Notes: generated by a model from the sequence alone, not told the origin. DNA of 64,000 bases from Neobacillus sp. CF12 (GCF_030348765.1 NZ_JAUCEU010000007.1:2288501-2352500), one strand, 5' to 3'; positions 26,710 through 36,275 are shown, counted from the stretch's first letter. Translations and numbers: made by a program.

Positions 26710-27012
26710 AATGTCCTCCCCTTCTTGTTCAAAAAGACTGAAAATACATTTAATACAAATTCCCCTCATTCATTGTAGGACATATATTTTTTTCATGCTG
26801 TGACAAAAATCAAACATCGCAAAGAAAATTTCTATAACACATTATAAAAATTACCTTAAAACGTTAATTTATATGGTTTTATTTATATATTTTTATCATA
26901 TAACAGCTTCAACACTGCAATATAACAGTTGCTCTCTTTTCCTCGATTATCGTTTTTTTCAAAAATAGGATATAATATACTATTGTTTTAAATTTGTTGA
27001 AGGAGTTTTATA
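26710..27012. other. Divergent intergenic region
   Basis: About 300 very AT-rich bases between the ferredoxin oxidoreductase and the radical SAM gene. A TATAAT near 26971 could be the -10 of the rightward gene, without a good -35. No cre, Fnr or Rex site was seen, and no gene. Confidence 0.45.
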
Positions 27013-28755
27013 ATGACTGTTATTTGCTGTACCTTAAATGCTAAATATATACATACGAATTTGGCGATTCGTTGCTTAAAGGCTTTTGCAGCCCCCGAAT
27101 ATGATATCCAACTAAAGGAATATACAATTAAAGATCCCGTGATTAATATCGTGTCTGACCTTTATCAGCAAAAACCAACAATCATAGGATTTAGTTGTTA
27201 CATTTGGAACATCGAAGAAACAATCAAGGTTATCAATATGCTTAAAAAGATTAATCCTTCCATTCAGATTGTACTCGGTGGTCCTGAAGTTTCTTATGAT
27301 ACTGTTGAGTGGATGGCAAAGGTTCCAAATGTCGACTTCATTGTTATGGGTGAGGGTGAATATTCATTTAAACAGTTACTTTCTGAAATGAATGGTGAAG
27401 CAAACTATAAAAATGTCCATGGAATTGCATACCGTGATAATGGACAAGTAAAAGTTACCCCCCAAATGAATAAGCTCGATCTAAAAGAACTTCCATCTCC
27501 TTATCGATTCTCTGAAGATAAAGCTCATTTAGGCAAGCGTGTCACCTATATTGAAACAAGCAGAGGATGCCCATTCAGTTGTCAATTTTGTCTCTCTTCC
27601 ATTGAAGTAGGAGTACGTTATTTTGACAGAGAGAAAATTAAGGATGATATTCGTTATTTAATGGCAAATGGTGCGAAAACGATTAAGTTTGTTGACCGCA
27701 CATTTAATATAAGCAGAAGCTATGCGATGGAAATGTTCCGATTTTTAATTGATGAACATCTTCCTGGGACTGTTTTTCAGTTTGAAATTACGGCCGACAT
27801 TATGAGGCCAGAGGTTATCGAATTCTTAAATAATGAAGCACCAAAAGGATTGTTCCGTTTTGAAATCGGTGTCCAATCAACAAATGATTATACAAATGAG
27901 CTTGTCATGCGGAAACAAAATTTTGAAAAACTTACTAGAACAGTAACCATGGTGAAGGATGGCGGGAAGATTGACCAGCATCTTGACTTAATTGCAGGTC
28001 TGCCAGAGGAAGATTACGCATCCTTTCGGAAAACGTTTAATGATGTTTTTGAACTCAGACCAGAGGAACTGCAGTTAGGTTTTTTAAAAATGCTTAGGGG
28101 AACAGGATTGAGACTTCGTGCCCAAGAGCATGATTATGTTTATATGGATCATTCACCATATGAAATTTTAGGGAATAATGTCTTGCCTTTTGATGATATT
28201 CTTAGAATTAAACAGGTGGAGGATGTGCTGGAAAAATACTGGAATGATCATCGGATGAACCACACCATTGAGTATTTAGTAACAAATGTGTTTGCTTCAC
28301 CTTTTGACTTTTTCCAAGAGTTTGGTACTTATTGGGATGAGCAAGGATGGTCAAGAATTGGTCACCAATTAGAGGATTTATTCCGTAGGTTGTACTCCTT
28401 CCTATCAAATCGCTCAGTGAGCGACCTTGAGATTATTTCAGGTCTGATGAAATATGATTATTTAATTAATCATAAGTACAAACCGCGGAAGCCTTGGTGG
28501 GAACAAAGCTTTACGAAACAAACTAGAACTGAAATATATAAACAGCTAGTAGAGAATCCATCTCTTTTGGGACAAACCTATATGGAGCTAGCTCTTGATG
28601 AAAAAGATTTATACAAGCATACGATGATTGAAGAGCTTTCCTTTAATCTTTCTGAATACTTATCATCTAAAAAAATTGTTAAGCATTCTTCTAATTTAAT
28701 TGCCTATTTTGATCCTGCAAACAAAGGCACACAAATATTTTCCTATTTAGGATAA
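27013..28755 (+). CDS. B12-binding domain radical SAM protein (DUF4080 type)
   Basis: A 580-residue enzyme with an N-terminal cobalamin-binding-type Rossmann domain (IIGFSCYIWNIEET, VLGGPEVSYD), then a radical SAM core with SRGCPFSCQFCLSS (CxxxCxxC) and a C-terminal DUF4080-like domain. The reaction is unknown; relatives are methyltransferases or methylthiotransferases acting on unknown substrates. The cobalamin domain lacks an obvious DxHxxG histidine, so B12 may be bound base-off without ligation. ATG after GAAGGAG. Monocistronic with a strong terminator. Confidence 0.85.
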   Translation: MTVICCTLNAKYIHTNLAIRCLKAFAAPEYDIQLKEYTIKDPVINIVSDLYQQKPTIIGFSCYIWNIEETIKVINMLKKINPSIQIVLGGPEVSYDTVEWMAKVPNVDFIVMGEGEYSFKQLLSEMNGEANYKNVHGIAYRDNGQVKVTPQMNKLDLKELPSPYRFSEDKAHLGKRVTYIETSRGCPFSCQFCLSSIEVGVRYFDREKIKDDIRYLMANGAKTIKFVDRTFNISRSYAMEMFRFLIDEHLPGTVFQFEITADIMRPEVIEFLNNEAPKGLFRFEIGVQSTNDYTNELVMRKQNFEKLTRTVTMVKDGGKIDQHLDLIAGLPEEDYASFRKTFNDVFELRPEELQLGFLKMLRGTGLRLRAQEHDYVYMDHSPYEILGNNVLPFDDILRIKQVEDVLEKYWNDHRMNHTIEYLVTNVFASPFDFFQEFGTYWDEQGWSRIGHQLEDLFRRLYSFLSNRSVSDLEIISGLMKYDYLINHKYKPRKPWWEQSFTKQTRTEIYKQLVENPSLLGQTYMELALDEKDLYKHTMIEELSFNLSEYLSSKKIVKHSSNLIAYFDPANKGTQIFSYLG

Positions 28756-28761
28756 AAAAAT

Positions 28762-28794
28762 AGCCGGCTGAATTGAGCCGGCTTATTTCTTTTT
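28762..28794 (+). terminator. Terminator of the radical SAM gene
   Basis: AGCCGGCT-GAATTG-AGCCGGCT, an 8-bp stem of self-palindromic arms, then TATTTCTTTTT. The convergent small gene ends inside the second arm. Confidence 0.8.
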
Positions 28795-28914
28795 AGGTGA
28801 CTTTTTATTGTCCTGATTCGCCTGCAGTACTTCATAGAGTTTTATGCCATTGACGTCACCAAATTCAATACTAAATTCCTCACGTGTGTTTTGCACACTT
28901 TTCTTTTCTTTCAT
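28783..28914 (-). CDS. Short peptide (43 aa), EFSxEF type, second of a pair
   Basis: A small basic peptide (MKEKKSVQNTREEFSIEFGD, ending in a Lys-rich tail). It starts immediately after the stop of the neighbouring 53-aa gene with no spacer, so the two are co-translated. It shares with that neighbour the pattern VQ-(n)-E-EFSxEF-D, which suggests duplication. Not recognised; size, charge and surroundings (SASP nearby) would suit a spore peptide, but this is inference. Confidence 0.55.
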   Translation of the reverse strand: MKEKKSVQNTREEFSIEFGDVNGIKLYEVLQANQDNKKSPKKK

Positions 28915-29076
28915 TTAGCTTCTACCTTTTTTTCCATGCTTTGAGTTACGGTTCGCAAACCTAATTGAATCATCGTCATCAGTAAATTCAGCCGAAAATT
29001 CACTTTCCTGTACATTTTTATGTGGCGTCTTAGAATATTTATTTACTGCATCGAATTCTGCTTTTCGTTTAGCCAT
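28915..29076 (-). CDS. Short peptide (53 aa), EFSxEF type, first of a pair
   Basis: The frame starts MAKRKAEFDAVNKYSKTPHK and contains NVQESEFSAEFTDDDD and a basic C-terminus. A strong ribosome binding site (GGGAGGAT) supports translation. The EFSAEF stretch faintly recalls the EF-T/S-EF repeat of gamma-type SASPs, and the companion gene repeats it. No family could be assigned with confidence. Confidence 0.6.
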   Translation of the reverse strand: MAKRKAEFDAVNKYSKTPHKNVQESEFSAEFTDDDDSIRFANRNSKHGKKGRS

Positions 29077-29208
29077 ACTTTCATCCTCCCATCAAGTGAG
29101 TGTTACATCATTAGTTTTCGCAGGAAGTAGGATTTCAATCACTTCCTTATTTTTCTTAAATAAATTTGTTCATCTAGTGAAAAATAATGAAAAATAGGGG
29201 TGAGAACG

Positions 29209-29559
29209 ATGACAAAAGAAAAAAAACAAATACCAAACAATCCAACGATGAATGAAACAATCCCACATCAAATAAATGCACCAAGTTTTGAGGGAACAGG
29301 AATTAAAATGCAGCCTCCATTCGTAAACGAACATGGCGTGGTAATTGGAGATAGCTTATATTCTTCACCAAACTCTCCTTTAGAAAATTGGACAGAAAAT
29401 ACCGACCCTGAAATTATGGCTGGAGACGAATGGGTTCACCCTACAAATGATATTGGCTGGAATACACCCGAAAATCGTGAGCTGCTCGAAAGTAAAAAGA
29501 AACCACAAGCATATCCCTTCATGCACCCAGACAAGGATGTAAGCAAGGGTAGTGATTAA
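29209..29559 (+). CDS. DUF3905-like protein
   Basis: A 116-residue soluble protein rich in Pro, Asn and Trp: FEGTGIKMQPPFVNEHGVVI, SPLENWTENTDPEIMAGDEW and DIGWNTPENRELLE. The pattern resembles Bacillaceae proteins I recall as DUF3905, whose function is unknown; the name is from memory. The internal ATG behind GGGGTGAGAACG is chosen over the upstream GTG that overlaps it. Monocistronic by appearance. Confidence 0.7.
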   Translation: MTKEKKQIPNNPTMNETIPHQINAPSFEGTGIKMQPPFVNEHGVVIGDSLYSSPNSPLENWTENTDPEIMAGDEWVHPTNDIGWNTPENRELLESKKKPQAYPFMHPDKDVSKGSD

Positions 29560-29587
29560 TTATTGGAAAGTTAATGTAATTTGCACT

Positions 29588-29634
29588 CTGTTGAATGGAG
29601 CAGAAAGCGAAGTGCCAGGAGCGGAATTCAACAG
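29588..29634 (-). repeat. Short copy of the CTGTTGA interspersed repeat (copy B)
   Basis: 47 bp bounded by CTGTTGAAT / ATTCAACAG. Read on the minus strand its interior GCTCCTGGCACTTCGCTTTC matches the left part of the large repeat near 60.15 kb (GCTCCAGGCGCTTCGCTTTC), and its end AACAGAGTGC matches copies A and D. An internally deleted member of the family. Confidence 0.7.
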
Positions 29635-29754
29635 AATCCCTATTAAGTATCCAAATCCACAAACAATTACCACTTATTAAAAAACAAAATTGAATCATAA
29701 TACCATTACAGAGAAAAAATTAATCTCTGTATAGATACTAAGGAGTTGAACAAA

Positions 29755-29952
29755 ATGGCTAACAGCAGCAATAAACTATTAGTTCCAGGAATTGAGCAGT
29801 ACCTTGATCAAGTTAAATATGAAATTGCACAAGAATTTGGCGTTAATTTAGGATCAGATACAGTTTCACGTGCAAATGGTTCTGTAGGCGGCGAAATTAC
29901 CAAACGGTTGGTAAAACAAGCACAAGCACAAATGGCAGGTCAACAACAATAA
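29755..29952 (+). CDS. Small acid-soluble spore protein, alpha/beta type
   Basis: A DNA-binding spore-core protein of 65 residues that protects spore DNA and is degraded at germination. It shows [17 protein letters not shown] (GPR protease cleavage within EIA) and [18 protein letters not shown], the two conserved blocks. The ATG nine bases after AAGGAG is the real start; a TTG three codons earlier overlaps that site. A CATAATA sequence near 29696 could be a SigG -10. It has its own terminator. Confidence 0.95.
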   Translation: MANSSNKLLVPGIEQYLDQVKYEIAQEFGVNLGSDTVSRANGSVGGEITKRLVKQAQAQMAGQQQ

Positions 29953-29974
29953 TTCAATTAAATAAACATGGAAA

Positions 29975-30004
29975 AAGTCCGGCATTTTGCCGGACTTATT
30001 TTTT
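29975..30004 (+). terminator. Terminator of the SASP gene
   Basis: A 9-bp stem AAGTCCGGC / GCCGGACTT and then TATTTTTTGG. It also lies at the end of the convergent rsgI. Confidence 0.85.
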
Positions 30005-30997
30005 GGATTTATTATGATTGTTAGTCTTCTGTGTATCTTGTTTGCTGTTATTCTGTTTTTGTTTCTCTTTTTGTTTCTCTGGTTGGTTATTTCGTTTTTC
30101 ACTGCCTTTATTGCCATCTTTGTTTATTTCAGGTGAAGCCTGCTTGCCATTCATTTGTTGTTCTACAGTTACATTATTATTGTTATTTTCATGCTGATTA
30201 TTATTACTCGTAGGATTACTGTTCGATTGTTCTTGTTTCTTTACCAGACCTGGTGGCAAAGATGATGGGGCGGATGCTTCAGAAGGTCTAAGATTATCAT
30301 CTTTTAACTCCTCTTTTATTTGTTTGTTTTGTGCAGAGGCATTTTTACTTCTGTGATATTTTCCTACTGGAACACCTGAATCAAGAGCTTTTTCTAATTC
30401 TGCTTTAGTGGTTGTATACATATTTACTTTTACATGGTTTTTATCTACTTTTTGTTTGATTTTATCGATGTTTTTTTGTAATTTTATTGCCACTTCATCT
30501 TTAAGTTGATACGTTTTTACTGTTGAAATTACGACCGGCTGTTCTTTGACAATATGTCCTTCATCTTTTAACACTCCTAGTATAAGAGATGTTAATTCCG
30601 CAGCATCTTTTTTCTCCCAATCCTCCAACTGAGAAATGATTTTGTCTGCCTCTTTATTAAATCCTTTTAGTTCAACCACCTGCATGTTTTTATTTAGTCC
30701 CATTTCAATACTTGTATCAGCATCAATAGACATATAAGCATAAGCCTTATTACTTTGATACACCGGTATAATAGAGGCTAAGCAAATAAGCAGGACAGCC
30801 ACTGACATCATAACCGTTCTTAATTTAAAAAAGTTCTTAAATGTTTTACCTTCTTTATAGTGAGTAACAGGAAAAAAATCAATTTCTTCACCGATAGAAT
30901 AAAGTCTATCCATTTTACGGGCACGCATGAATTCTCCGTCTGGAGTTAGCAATGTCAAATAGGGATCATTAACTTCCATTACAATTCCCTTTCTCAT
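29996..30997 (-). CDS. rsgI: Anti-sigma-I factor RsgI
   Basis: A membrane anti-sigma factor of 333 residues: an N-terminal cytosolic RsgI domain (MRKGIVMEVNDPYLTLLTPD) that binds SigI, one transmembrane helix around residues 62-80, then an extracellular part ending in a ~110-residue low-complexity tail rich in Asn, Gln, Lys and Pro. It overlaps sigI by four bases (ATGA), the normal arrangement. The disordered tail may lie in the wall. Confidence 0.9.
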   Translation of the reverse strand: MRKGIVMEVNDPYLTLLTPDGEFMRARKMDRLYSIGEEIDFFPVTHYKEGKTFKNFFKLRTVMMSVAVLLICLASIIPVYQSNKAYAYMSIDADTSIEMGLNKNMQVVELKGFNKEADKIISQLEDWEKKDAAELTSLILGVLKDEGHIVKEQPVVISTVKTYQLKDEVAIKLQKNIDKIKQKVDKNHVKVNMYTTTKAELEKALDSGVPVGKYHRSKNASAQNKQIKEELKDDNLRPSEASAPSSLPPGLVKKQEQSNSNPTSNNNQHENNNNNVTVEQQMNGKQASPEINKDGNKGSEKRNNQPEKQKEKQKQNNSKQDTQKTNNHNKSKK

Positions 30998-31740
30998 GTC
31001 TCTAGCACCCCCTTTAAATAATCATTTAAATAAACGTAATCGCTTGATAATATAAGTGCAATCGCAATAATATACTTTCGGTTCCGCTCTATCGTTTTTC
31101 TACTGACATTCACCATTTTTTCTAATTGCTTGATCGGAAGTCGCTTTTTCTCATATAAAAAGATCTTTAATTCCGTATTTTCTATTAATACTTTAGCTAC
31201 TAGAATAGCATTCTCCCTAGCATCCGTATGTTTAGGTGAATTCTCAACCAAATCCCTAAAACTTAGATTAAAGGATGATAATAAAGCTTGAAATTGAATA
31301 ATTTCTTCTTTCCTTACTTCATCATCAGATTTTTTCTTATATTCATCGAGGGATAGTTCGTTCACAATTACCATGCCGGCAGACTCTTCCTCGAGAGATG
31401 AATAAGTTAAGTCGATACTAACATGTTGGTTCTTTGTTTGTTTCCGGATATAATCAATAACCCTTCTTTTGATTATGACCTCAGAAAAACTTAGCAGGGA
31501 ACTTCCCTTCTCAGGAGAATATTTTTCGATTGCCTCATTAAAGGCAATAAGACCAATACTAAATTCATCATCGGTTTCGTAAATATATCGTTTACAAACT
31601 GAGGAAACATTTTTTGCAATAAATGGTTTATACGCATCTATGATTTCATTTAATAGTAAGGTATCCCCTTGTTGAATTAACTGAACTGATTCTTCTAAAG
31701 TACGTTTTTTATTTTTGGTTAAAAACAATAAACCCAGCAT
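30994..31740 (-). CDS. sigI: RNA polymerase sigma factor SigI
   Basis: A 248-residue alternative sigma factor; B. subtilis SigI has 251 and serves heat and cell-wall stress. Visible are the region-2-like ETDDEFSIGLIAFNEAIEKY, SLLSFSEVIIKRRVIDYIRK and a C-terminal helix-turn-helix LPIKQLEKMVNVSRKTIERN. The ATG behind GAGAGGTGAGG is chosen. A TATAAT lies 24 bases upstream. I did not find a clear SigI-type autoregulatory promoter. rsgI follows with a 4-bp overlap. Confidence 0.92.
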   Translation of the reverse strand: MLGLLFLTKNKKRTLEESVQLIQQGDTLLLNEIIDAYKPFIAKNVSSVCKRYIYETDDEFSIGLIAFNEAIEKYSPEKGSSLLSFSEVIIKRRVIDYIRKQTKNQHVSIDLTYSSLEEESAGMVIVNELSLDEYKKKSDDEVRKEEIIQFQALLSSFNLSFRDLVENSPKHTDARENAILVAKVLIENTELKIFLYEKKRLPIKQLEKMVNVSRKTIERNRKYIIAIALILSSDYVYLNDYLKGVLET

Positions 31741-31816
31741 TGCCTCACCTCTCAATAAACCCAATTATATCATACTGATGGAATTTTGGATTTGATGGGG
31801 ATGGGATGCAGGGAGA

Positions 31817-31850
31817 AAAGATAGCCCCAAGAAAGGCTATCTTTTCCTAT
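31817..31850 (-). terminator. Terminator of the DUF5667 protein gene
   Basis: A stem AAAGATAGCC / GGCTATCTTT with an eight-base loop; on the minus strand TTTTCTCCC follows. Confidence 0.75.
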
Positions 31851-31852
31851 TA

Positions 31853-32761
31853 TTAATTTCTATTATCGTTATTTTGTTTCGTTTCCTTTTTACCTTGATT
31901 CGGAGCTTTCTTAGTTTCTACCTTTGTCTCTTTTGCCAAGGACTTCGCTTCTTTCTTATGTTGTATTGTTTCTTGTTTTGCTATCTTTCTCACTTGAACC
32001 GCGGTTTGTTGAATTTCTTTATTAGAAGGCTGCGGTGTTACTGGTAAGGTTACTTCAAGAGAAGTTTTTTCTGAATCAGACTCTTCTATAATCTCAGTAG
32101 ATACAGTTTCTTCCTGTATAATTTCATTTGTCTTTTTTTGTTTCTTTTCCCATTTTTCCATTTTCTTTGCGAGCTTAGTATTGCTTTTTTCTATATTCTT
32201 TTTTAATGCAGCTTTCGCAACCGGATTTTTCACCTTTTCCATTGCTGAAGTAAGAGCAATAATGTTTTGAGATAAAACCTCTTTAACCTCACCTAATTCA
32301 GTTTCATCTTCGACCACTTCCTCAGCAGCCTCTTGATCGATAATCGACACCTGTTCGTCGGCATTTTCTATATTTTCAATAGCTGTTTTCATTGTTTCTA
32401 ATGCGGCTTGCTCATTTCCTTCTGCAAACAGCGCTTCCGCCTCTGCTAAACGCTCAGTTGCAAATTCTGCAACTAACTTTGCTTCCTTTACATCATCCGA
32501 TGTAAGAGCAAGGTGAATTTTTTCCATTAATATTTTCGTAAAATAGAAGAAATCCCCTGGCAATAAAGAAGGTGACTCTACCGTTTCATTCGTTGAAACT
32601 GTTTTAGCTTGTAAATCTATAATTGCTGTTTCATTAATCGTTTCATTAGCAAAAACATTTGTTGCTGGGAATGCAACTGTACCTGCCAGAATCATAGCTA
32701 GGACACCTTTAGAGATTTTGTATAATTGCTTTTGTTTTGTCTGCTTCTTCAACTTATTCAC
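31853..32761 (-). CDS. Secreted DUF5667-domain protein
   Basis: A 302-residue exported protein. The signal peptide is visible (basic start, then GVLAMILAGTVAFPATNVFA, cleavage after FANE-like sequence). The DUF5667 core, LLPGDFFYFTKILMEKIHLA followed by AEFATERLAEAEALFAEG, occupies about 65-150. The rest is charged, predicted coiled or disordered and strongly Lys-rich at the end, so it may bind wall polymers. Function unknown. It lies next to, and transcribed in the same direction as, sigI-rsgI but with its own terminator. Confidence 0.8.
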   Translation of the reverse strand: MNKLKKQTKQKQLYKISKGVLAMILAGTVAFPATNVFANETINETAIIDLQAKTVSTNETVESPSLLPGDFFYFTKILMEKIHLALTSDDVKEAKLVAEFATERLAEAEALFAEGNEQAALETMKTAIENIENADEQVSIIDQEAAEEVVEDETELGEVKEVLSQNIIALTSAMEKVKNPVAKAALKKNIEKSNTKLAKKMEKWEKKQKKTNEIIQEETVSTEIIEESDSEKTSLEVTLPVTPQPSNKEIQQTAVQVRKIAKQETIQHKKEAKSLAKETKVETKKAPNQGKKETKQNNDNRN

Positions 32762-32846
32762 CTCATTGTTTTTTACAGCGGCTTTCTCACTAAAGAATTA
32801 CGACTAGTAAGCAGCCTTTTATGGGGGCATATAAAAAATTCGCAAT

Positions 32847-32885
32847 AAAATAGCTTCAAATCAGTGTCTGATTTGAAGCTATTTT
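32847..32885 (-). terminator. Terminator of the 159-aa membrane protein gene
   Basis: A perfect 18-bp stem (AAAATAGCTTCAAATCAG / its complement) with a TGT loop overlapping the stop codon. On the minus strand it is followed by TATTGCG, so the T-tract is only the end of the stem; strong hairpin, moderate terminator. Confidence 0.65.
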
Positions 32886-33358
32886 CTAATAACCATTTTT
32901 TTATCCCGCAATACTAACACCCATCTAATTAAAAAACCTATGAGCAAACCTGGAATTACAAATGACATTGGTAAAAAGACTGGACCTGGATGTACATCAA
33001 ATATAGTGACCTTCGGAGAAATCATTAACCCCACAGTGACCATATAAGCAGAAAAAACAAATGGCAAATATGAATATTTTTCCCCTTCAGGCATTGCTGT
33101 ACGATAACCATCCCATAATGAGAACATATAAACACATGGATAAAACAGCAGCCACTGATAGTTAATGACTGCTTCTGCTTTTTCAATTTCACCTAAAAAA
33201 CTGTACATTATTCCGCTGTTAAAGCGACTGTTTACATTCATAATAAATTCAAGCGTCACAAACAATAGCCCTTTAATGTACTGCCCCGTTAAGAGTTGAC
33301 TAAATCCCGGAAAAGCTATGTTCCATAATACTGCTTCTAATTTACTTAACTTTTTCAT
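32879..33358 (-). CDS. Integral membrane protein, unknown function (159 aa)
   Basis: About four or five transmembrane helices. The N-terminal PGFSQLLTGQYIKGLLFVTL matches the G-x-GQ-x-x-G-x-x-x-KG pattern of TM2/DUF5683-like proteins, but I cannot assign the family. A central soluble stretch (RTAMPEGEKYSYLP) separates the two hydrophobic halves. No functional context: neighbours are a secreted protein and an SDR enzyme. Confidence 0.7.
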   Translation of the reverse strand: MKKLSKLEAVLWNIAFPGFSQLLTGQYIKGLLFVTLEFIMNVNSRFNSGIMYSFLGEIEKAEAVINYQWLLFYPCVYMFSLWDGYRTAMPEGEKYSYLPFVFSAYMVTVGLMISPKVTIFDVHPGPVFLPMSFVIPGLLIGFLIRWVLVLRDKKMVIRK

Positions 33359-33465
33359 TTCTCTATCCCGCTTCTGCTGTAAGTTGCTTCCAAATTAGTT
33401 TTTCCAGGAATTCATCGAATAACCGAGAATAGAAGAAATATTTTCTTATAAAAGAGAGGTTAAAT

Positions 33466-34566
33466 TCATAAAATATTGATTTGATAATTCGGGTTATCCT
33501 TTTGTTTTAAGTAGAAGGCGGTCATCGGCTTTATCCCTTCCTTAAAATCTGGGCAAATGATTCCTGAATCCTTTAAATCATTTACAGTTTGTGTACAATC
33601 AAAATTACCCATCCACGTAAAATAATCCAATGCTTCCTTTTCAACCCCCAAATATTTTCTTAGTGGTTTAATGGAAAGGAGCCCTTTGCAAATTGATAAT
33701 GGAAGGGTACCTCTTGGTTGTTTGTTCATCATTTCCTTCATCATAAAACTGTAAATATCTGTTGCACGATACGGACGAGGATCTGTTAAATGGTAGGTCT
33801 TCCCTACGCCATTCTCCGAAAAGCCAAGAAAGGTCGTCGCTTGGATAATATAGTCAATAGGCACCAAATTCACATATGCTTCGCCCTTACCTAATCGAGG
33901 AAGAAGTGGGAAAAATTTTAACCTCTCCAAAAAATTCATCATAAAATAAGGACCATCAAATTTAATTGTTTCACCAGTTTGTGAATGTCCCTTAACAATC
34001 CCAGGGCGTATGATCGTAATTGGTATTTCCCTTTTTAATTTTTCCACTAGAACTTCAGCCTCATATTTGGTCTCTTCATAATGATTTTTAAAGCTTGTTG
34101 GACGAATAAGTTCTGTCTCATAAAGGGTTCCCTCACGTTTTCCCACAACATATGCGGTACTAAAATATACATATCGTTTTAAGTTAGTCAAATCTCTTAC
34201 CCAATTATTCACATTATTTGTACCATTTACATTAATCATATAGGCAAGTTCCCTTGGCACTGCCAAATCATATATAGCCGCAAGATGAAAAACATGGGTC
34301 ACCTTATCTATGATTTGTTTTTTTGTGTCTTCTGAAATAAAAAGGGATGGCTTCGTAATATCTCCTTCAATAATAACAAAGGATTCCTCACTTAAACCTA
34401 ACTCTGAAATAATGACTTTGCGCTCCTTCCTAGCTTTATCCATCATTCCTTGAAGAACAAGAACATATATTACACCTTTTAAATCATTTTTCTTTAAAAC
34501 TTCTCGAATTAATTGGTTGCAAATAAAACCTGGAAACCCGGTAAAAAAGTAGCCATTGCCCATCAT
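33466..34566 (-). CDS. SDR family NAD(P)-dependent oxidoreductase (extended/reductase-domain type)
   Basis: A 366-residue Rossmann enzyme: nucleotide loop FFTGFPGFICNQL (TGxxGFI), HLAAIYDLAVPREL and the catalytic Tyr-Lys in NHYEETKYEAEVL. The layout with IIRPGIVKGHSQTGE resembles the thioester-reductase/fatty acyl-CoA reductase branch more than sugar epimerases. Substrate unknown. The start is the first of two adjacent ATGs behind GGAGGG. Stands alone. Confidence 0.8.
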   Translation of the reverse strand: MMGNGYFFTGFPGFICNQLIREVLKKNDLKGVIYVLVLQGMMDKARKERKVIISELGLSEESFVIIEGDITKPSLFISEDTKKQIIDKVTHVFHLAAIYDLAVPRELAYMINVNGTNNVNNWVRDLTNLKRYVYFSTAYVVGKREGTLYETELIRPTSFKNHYEETKYEAEVLVEKLKREIPITIIRPGIVKGHSQTGETIKFDGPYFMMNFLERLKFFPLLPRLGKGEAYVNLVPIDYIIQATTFLGFSENGVGKTYHLTDPRPYRATDIYSFMMKEMMNKQPRGTLPLSICKGLLSIKPLRKYLGVEKEALDYFTWMGNFDCTQTVNDLKDSGIICPDFKEGIKPMTAFYLKQKDNPNYQINIL

Positions 34567-34662
34567 AATCCCTCCGATATTATTTATAGACATTTGTACT
34601 AATTGTATGTGGTTTCAAAAACGATAGTCAAGAAATTAATCTGAATTTTCTGTATTCTCTTT

Positions 34663-34690
34663 CCAAAAAAAGGACGGGATTTCTCCCGCC
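34663..34690 (-). terminator. Terminator of prfC
   Basis: Minus-strand stem GGCGGGA / TCCCGTCC with a GAAA tetraloop, followed by TTTTTTT. Confidence 0.85.
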
Positions 34691-34694
34691 AAGC

Positions 34695-36275
34695 CTATTC
34701 GTGCTGATCCATAGGGTTGTATAGTTTTACAGTTGGATTCTTTTCTTGGAACCATCGAAGAGCAAAATCATTTTCAAATAAGAAGACATAATGACCAAAA
34801 CGATCCTTTACAAGCATACTCCTAGAACTCGATAGATTTTCATCCACGATATCCCCTTCAATCCATCTGCCTATTTTAGAACCCATACGTTCCATCAATA
34901 CCTCAGCATTGTATTCATTTCTCATCCGGTGTTCAAAGACCTCAAATTGTAATTGTCCTACAGCACCTAACAAGTAATCATCCGTTTTCACTGTTTTGTA
35001 GAGCTGAATAGCTCCTTCTTGAACAAGTTGTTGGATTCCTTTATAAAATGATTTTTGTTTCATTACATTCTTTGCGGAAACTCTAACAAAAAGCTCAGGT
35101 GTAAATTGAGGAAGTCTTTCAAATTGGAAATTGTCTTTACCTGATGTAATCGTATCACCAATTTGGTAGGTACCCGTATCGTAAAGACCAATAATGTCCC
35201 CGCTTACTGCCTCATCAACCGTATTTCTCTCCTCCGCCATAAAAGAAGTTGATTGTGACAGCTTAATTTGTTTACCTAAGCGTGGAATATTTACAGTCAT
35301 TCCTCGTTCAAATTTACCTGAACAAATCCGCACAAAGGCTATCCGGTCACGGTGGGCTGGGTTCATATTTGCTTGAATTTTAAAGATAAAACCTGAAAAC
35401 TGCTCCGCAAGTGGATTAATTTCTCCTGCAGATGAATTACGAGCCTTAGGTGGTGGAGCGAATTGCAGATAGGTTTCCAAGAATGTTTGAACCCCAAAAG
35501 TGGTTAATGCACTTCCAAAGAATACAGGTGTAATTTTTCCATCCGCTACTTTTTCAGGAGAGAAGTCATTACCCGCTTCATTTAAAAGCATTATTTCTTC
35601 AAGCGTTTGGTCATAAAGTCCAGATGTTTTTAAAGGATGGTCGCCTTCTATTTCACCATCACCATTCAAAGGAATGAATCGATTTTCTTCATTTACCCTA
35701 AATTGTTCAATTCGATTATAATATCGGTCGTAAATTCCAAGAAACTCTTTACCCATCCCAATTGGCCAGTTCATTGGATAGGACTCAATTCCAAGTACCT
35801 CTTCTAGTTCCGCTAAAAGCTCTAAAGGCGCTTTACCTTGTCGATCAAGTTTATTAATAAAAGTGAAAATAGGGATTCCACGCATACGGCATACTTTGAA
35901 TAGCTTTAATGTTTGTTCCTCTATCCCTTTAGCAGAGTCAATGATCATAACCGCACTATCAACAGCCATTAAGGTTCGGTAAGTATCTTCACTGAAGTCC
36001 TGGTGCCCAGGTGTATCCAAAATGTTGACTCGAAAATCATTATAGTCAAATTGCATAACGCTGGATGTAACGGAGATTCCCCGTTGCTTTTCAATTTCCA
36101 TCCAGTCACTTGTCGCAAACTTACCAGTTTTTTTTGCTTTTACCGTACCAGCGTCACGTATTGCTCCGCCAAATAATAATAATTTTTCAGTAAGCGTAGT
36201 TTTCCCGGCATCCGGGTGAGAAATAATCGCAAAGGTCCTGCGCGATAATACCTCTTCTTTAAAATTGTTACTCAT
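34695..36275 (-). CDS. prfC: Peptide chain release factor 3
   Basis: A translational GTPase (526 aa) that removes RF1/RF2 from the ribosome after termination. The G domain has [12 protein letters not shown] (G1), DTPGHQDF (G3) and NKLDR (G4), with an RF3-specific extension EEITPVF-type segment and C-terminal domains including [15 protein letters not shown]. The internal ATG ([13 protein letters not shown]) is preferred because GAGAGGAATT precedes it. RF3 is not universal in Bacillaceae, so its presence is of some note. Confidence 0.95.
   Translation of the reverse strand: MSNNFKEEVLSRRTFAIISHPDAGKTTLTEKLLLFGGAIRDAGTVKAKKTGKFATSDWMEIEKQRGISVTSSVMQFDYNDFRVNILDTPGHQDFSEDTYRTLMAVDSAVMIIDSAKGIEEQTLKLFKVCRMRGIPIFTFINKLDRQGKAPLELLAELEEVLGIESYPMNWPIGMGKEFLGIYDRYYNRIEQFRVNEENRFIPLNGDGEIEGDHPLKTSGLYDQTLEEIMLLNEAGNDFSPEKVADGKITPVFFGSALTTFGVQTFLETYLQFAPPPKARNSSAGEINPLAEQFSGFIFKIQANMNPAHRDRIAFVRICSGKFERGMTVNIPRLGKQIKLSQSTSFMAEERNTVDEAVSGDIIGLYDTGTYQIGDTITSGKDNFQFERLPQFTPELFVRVSAKNVMKQKSFYKGIQQLVQEGAIQLYKTVKTDDYLLGAVGQLQFEVFEHRMRNEYNAEVLMERMGSKIGRWIEGDIVDENLSSSRSMLVKDRFGHYVFLFENDFALRWFQEKNPTVKLYNPMDQHE

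Noticed and set aside
31741..31852. SigI autoregulatory promoter upstream of sigI
   Set aside because: I looked for a SigI-type -35/-10 pair but saw only an extended TATAAT of SigA type, so autoregulation cannot be claimed.
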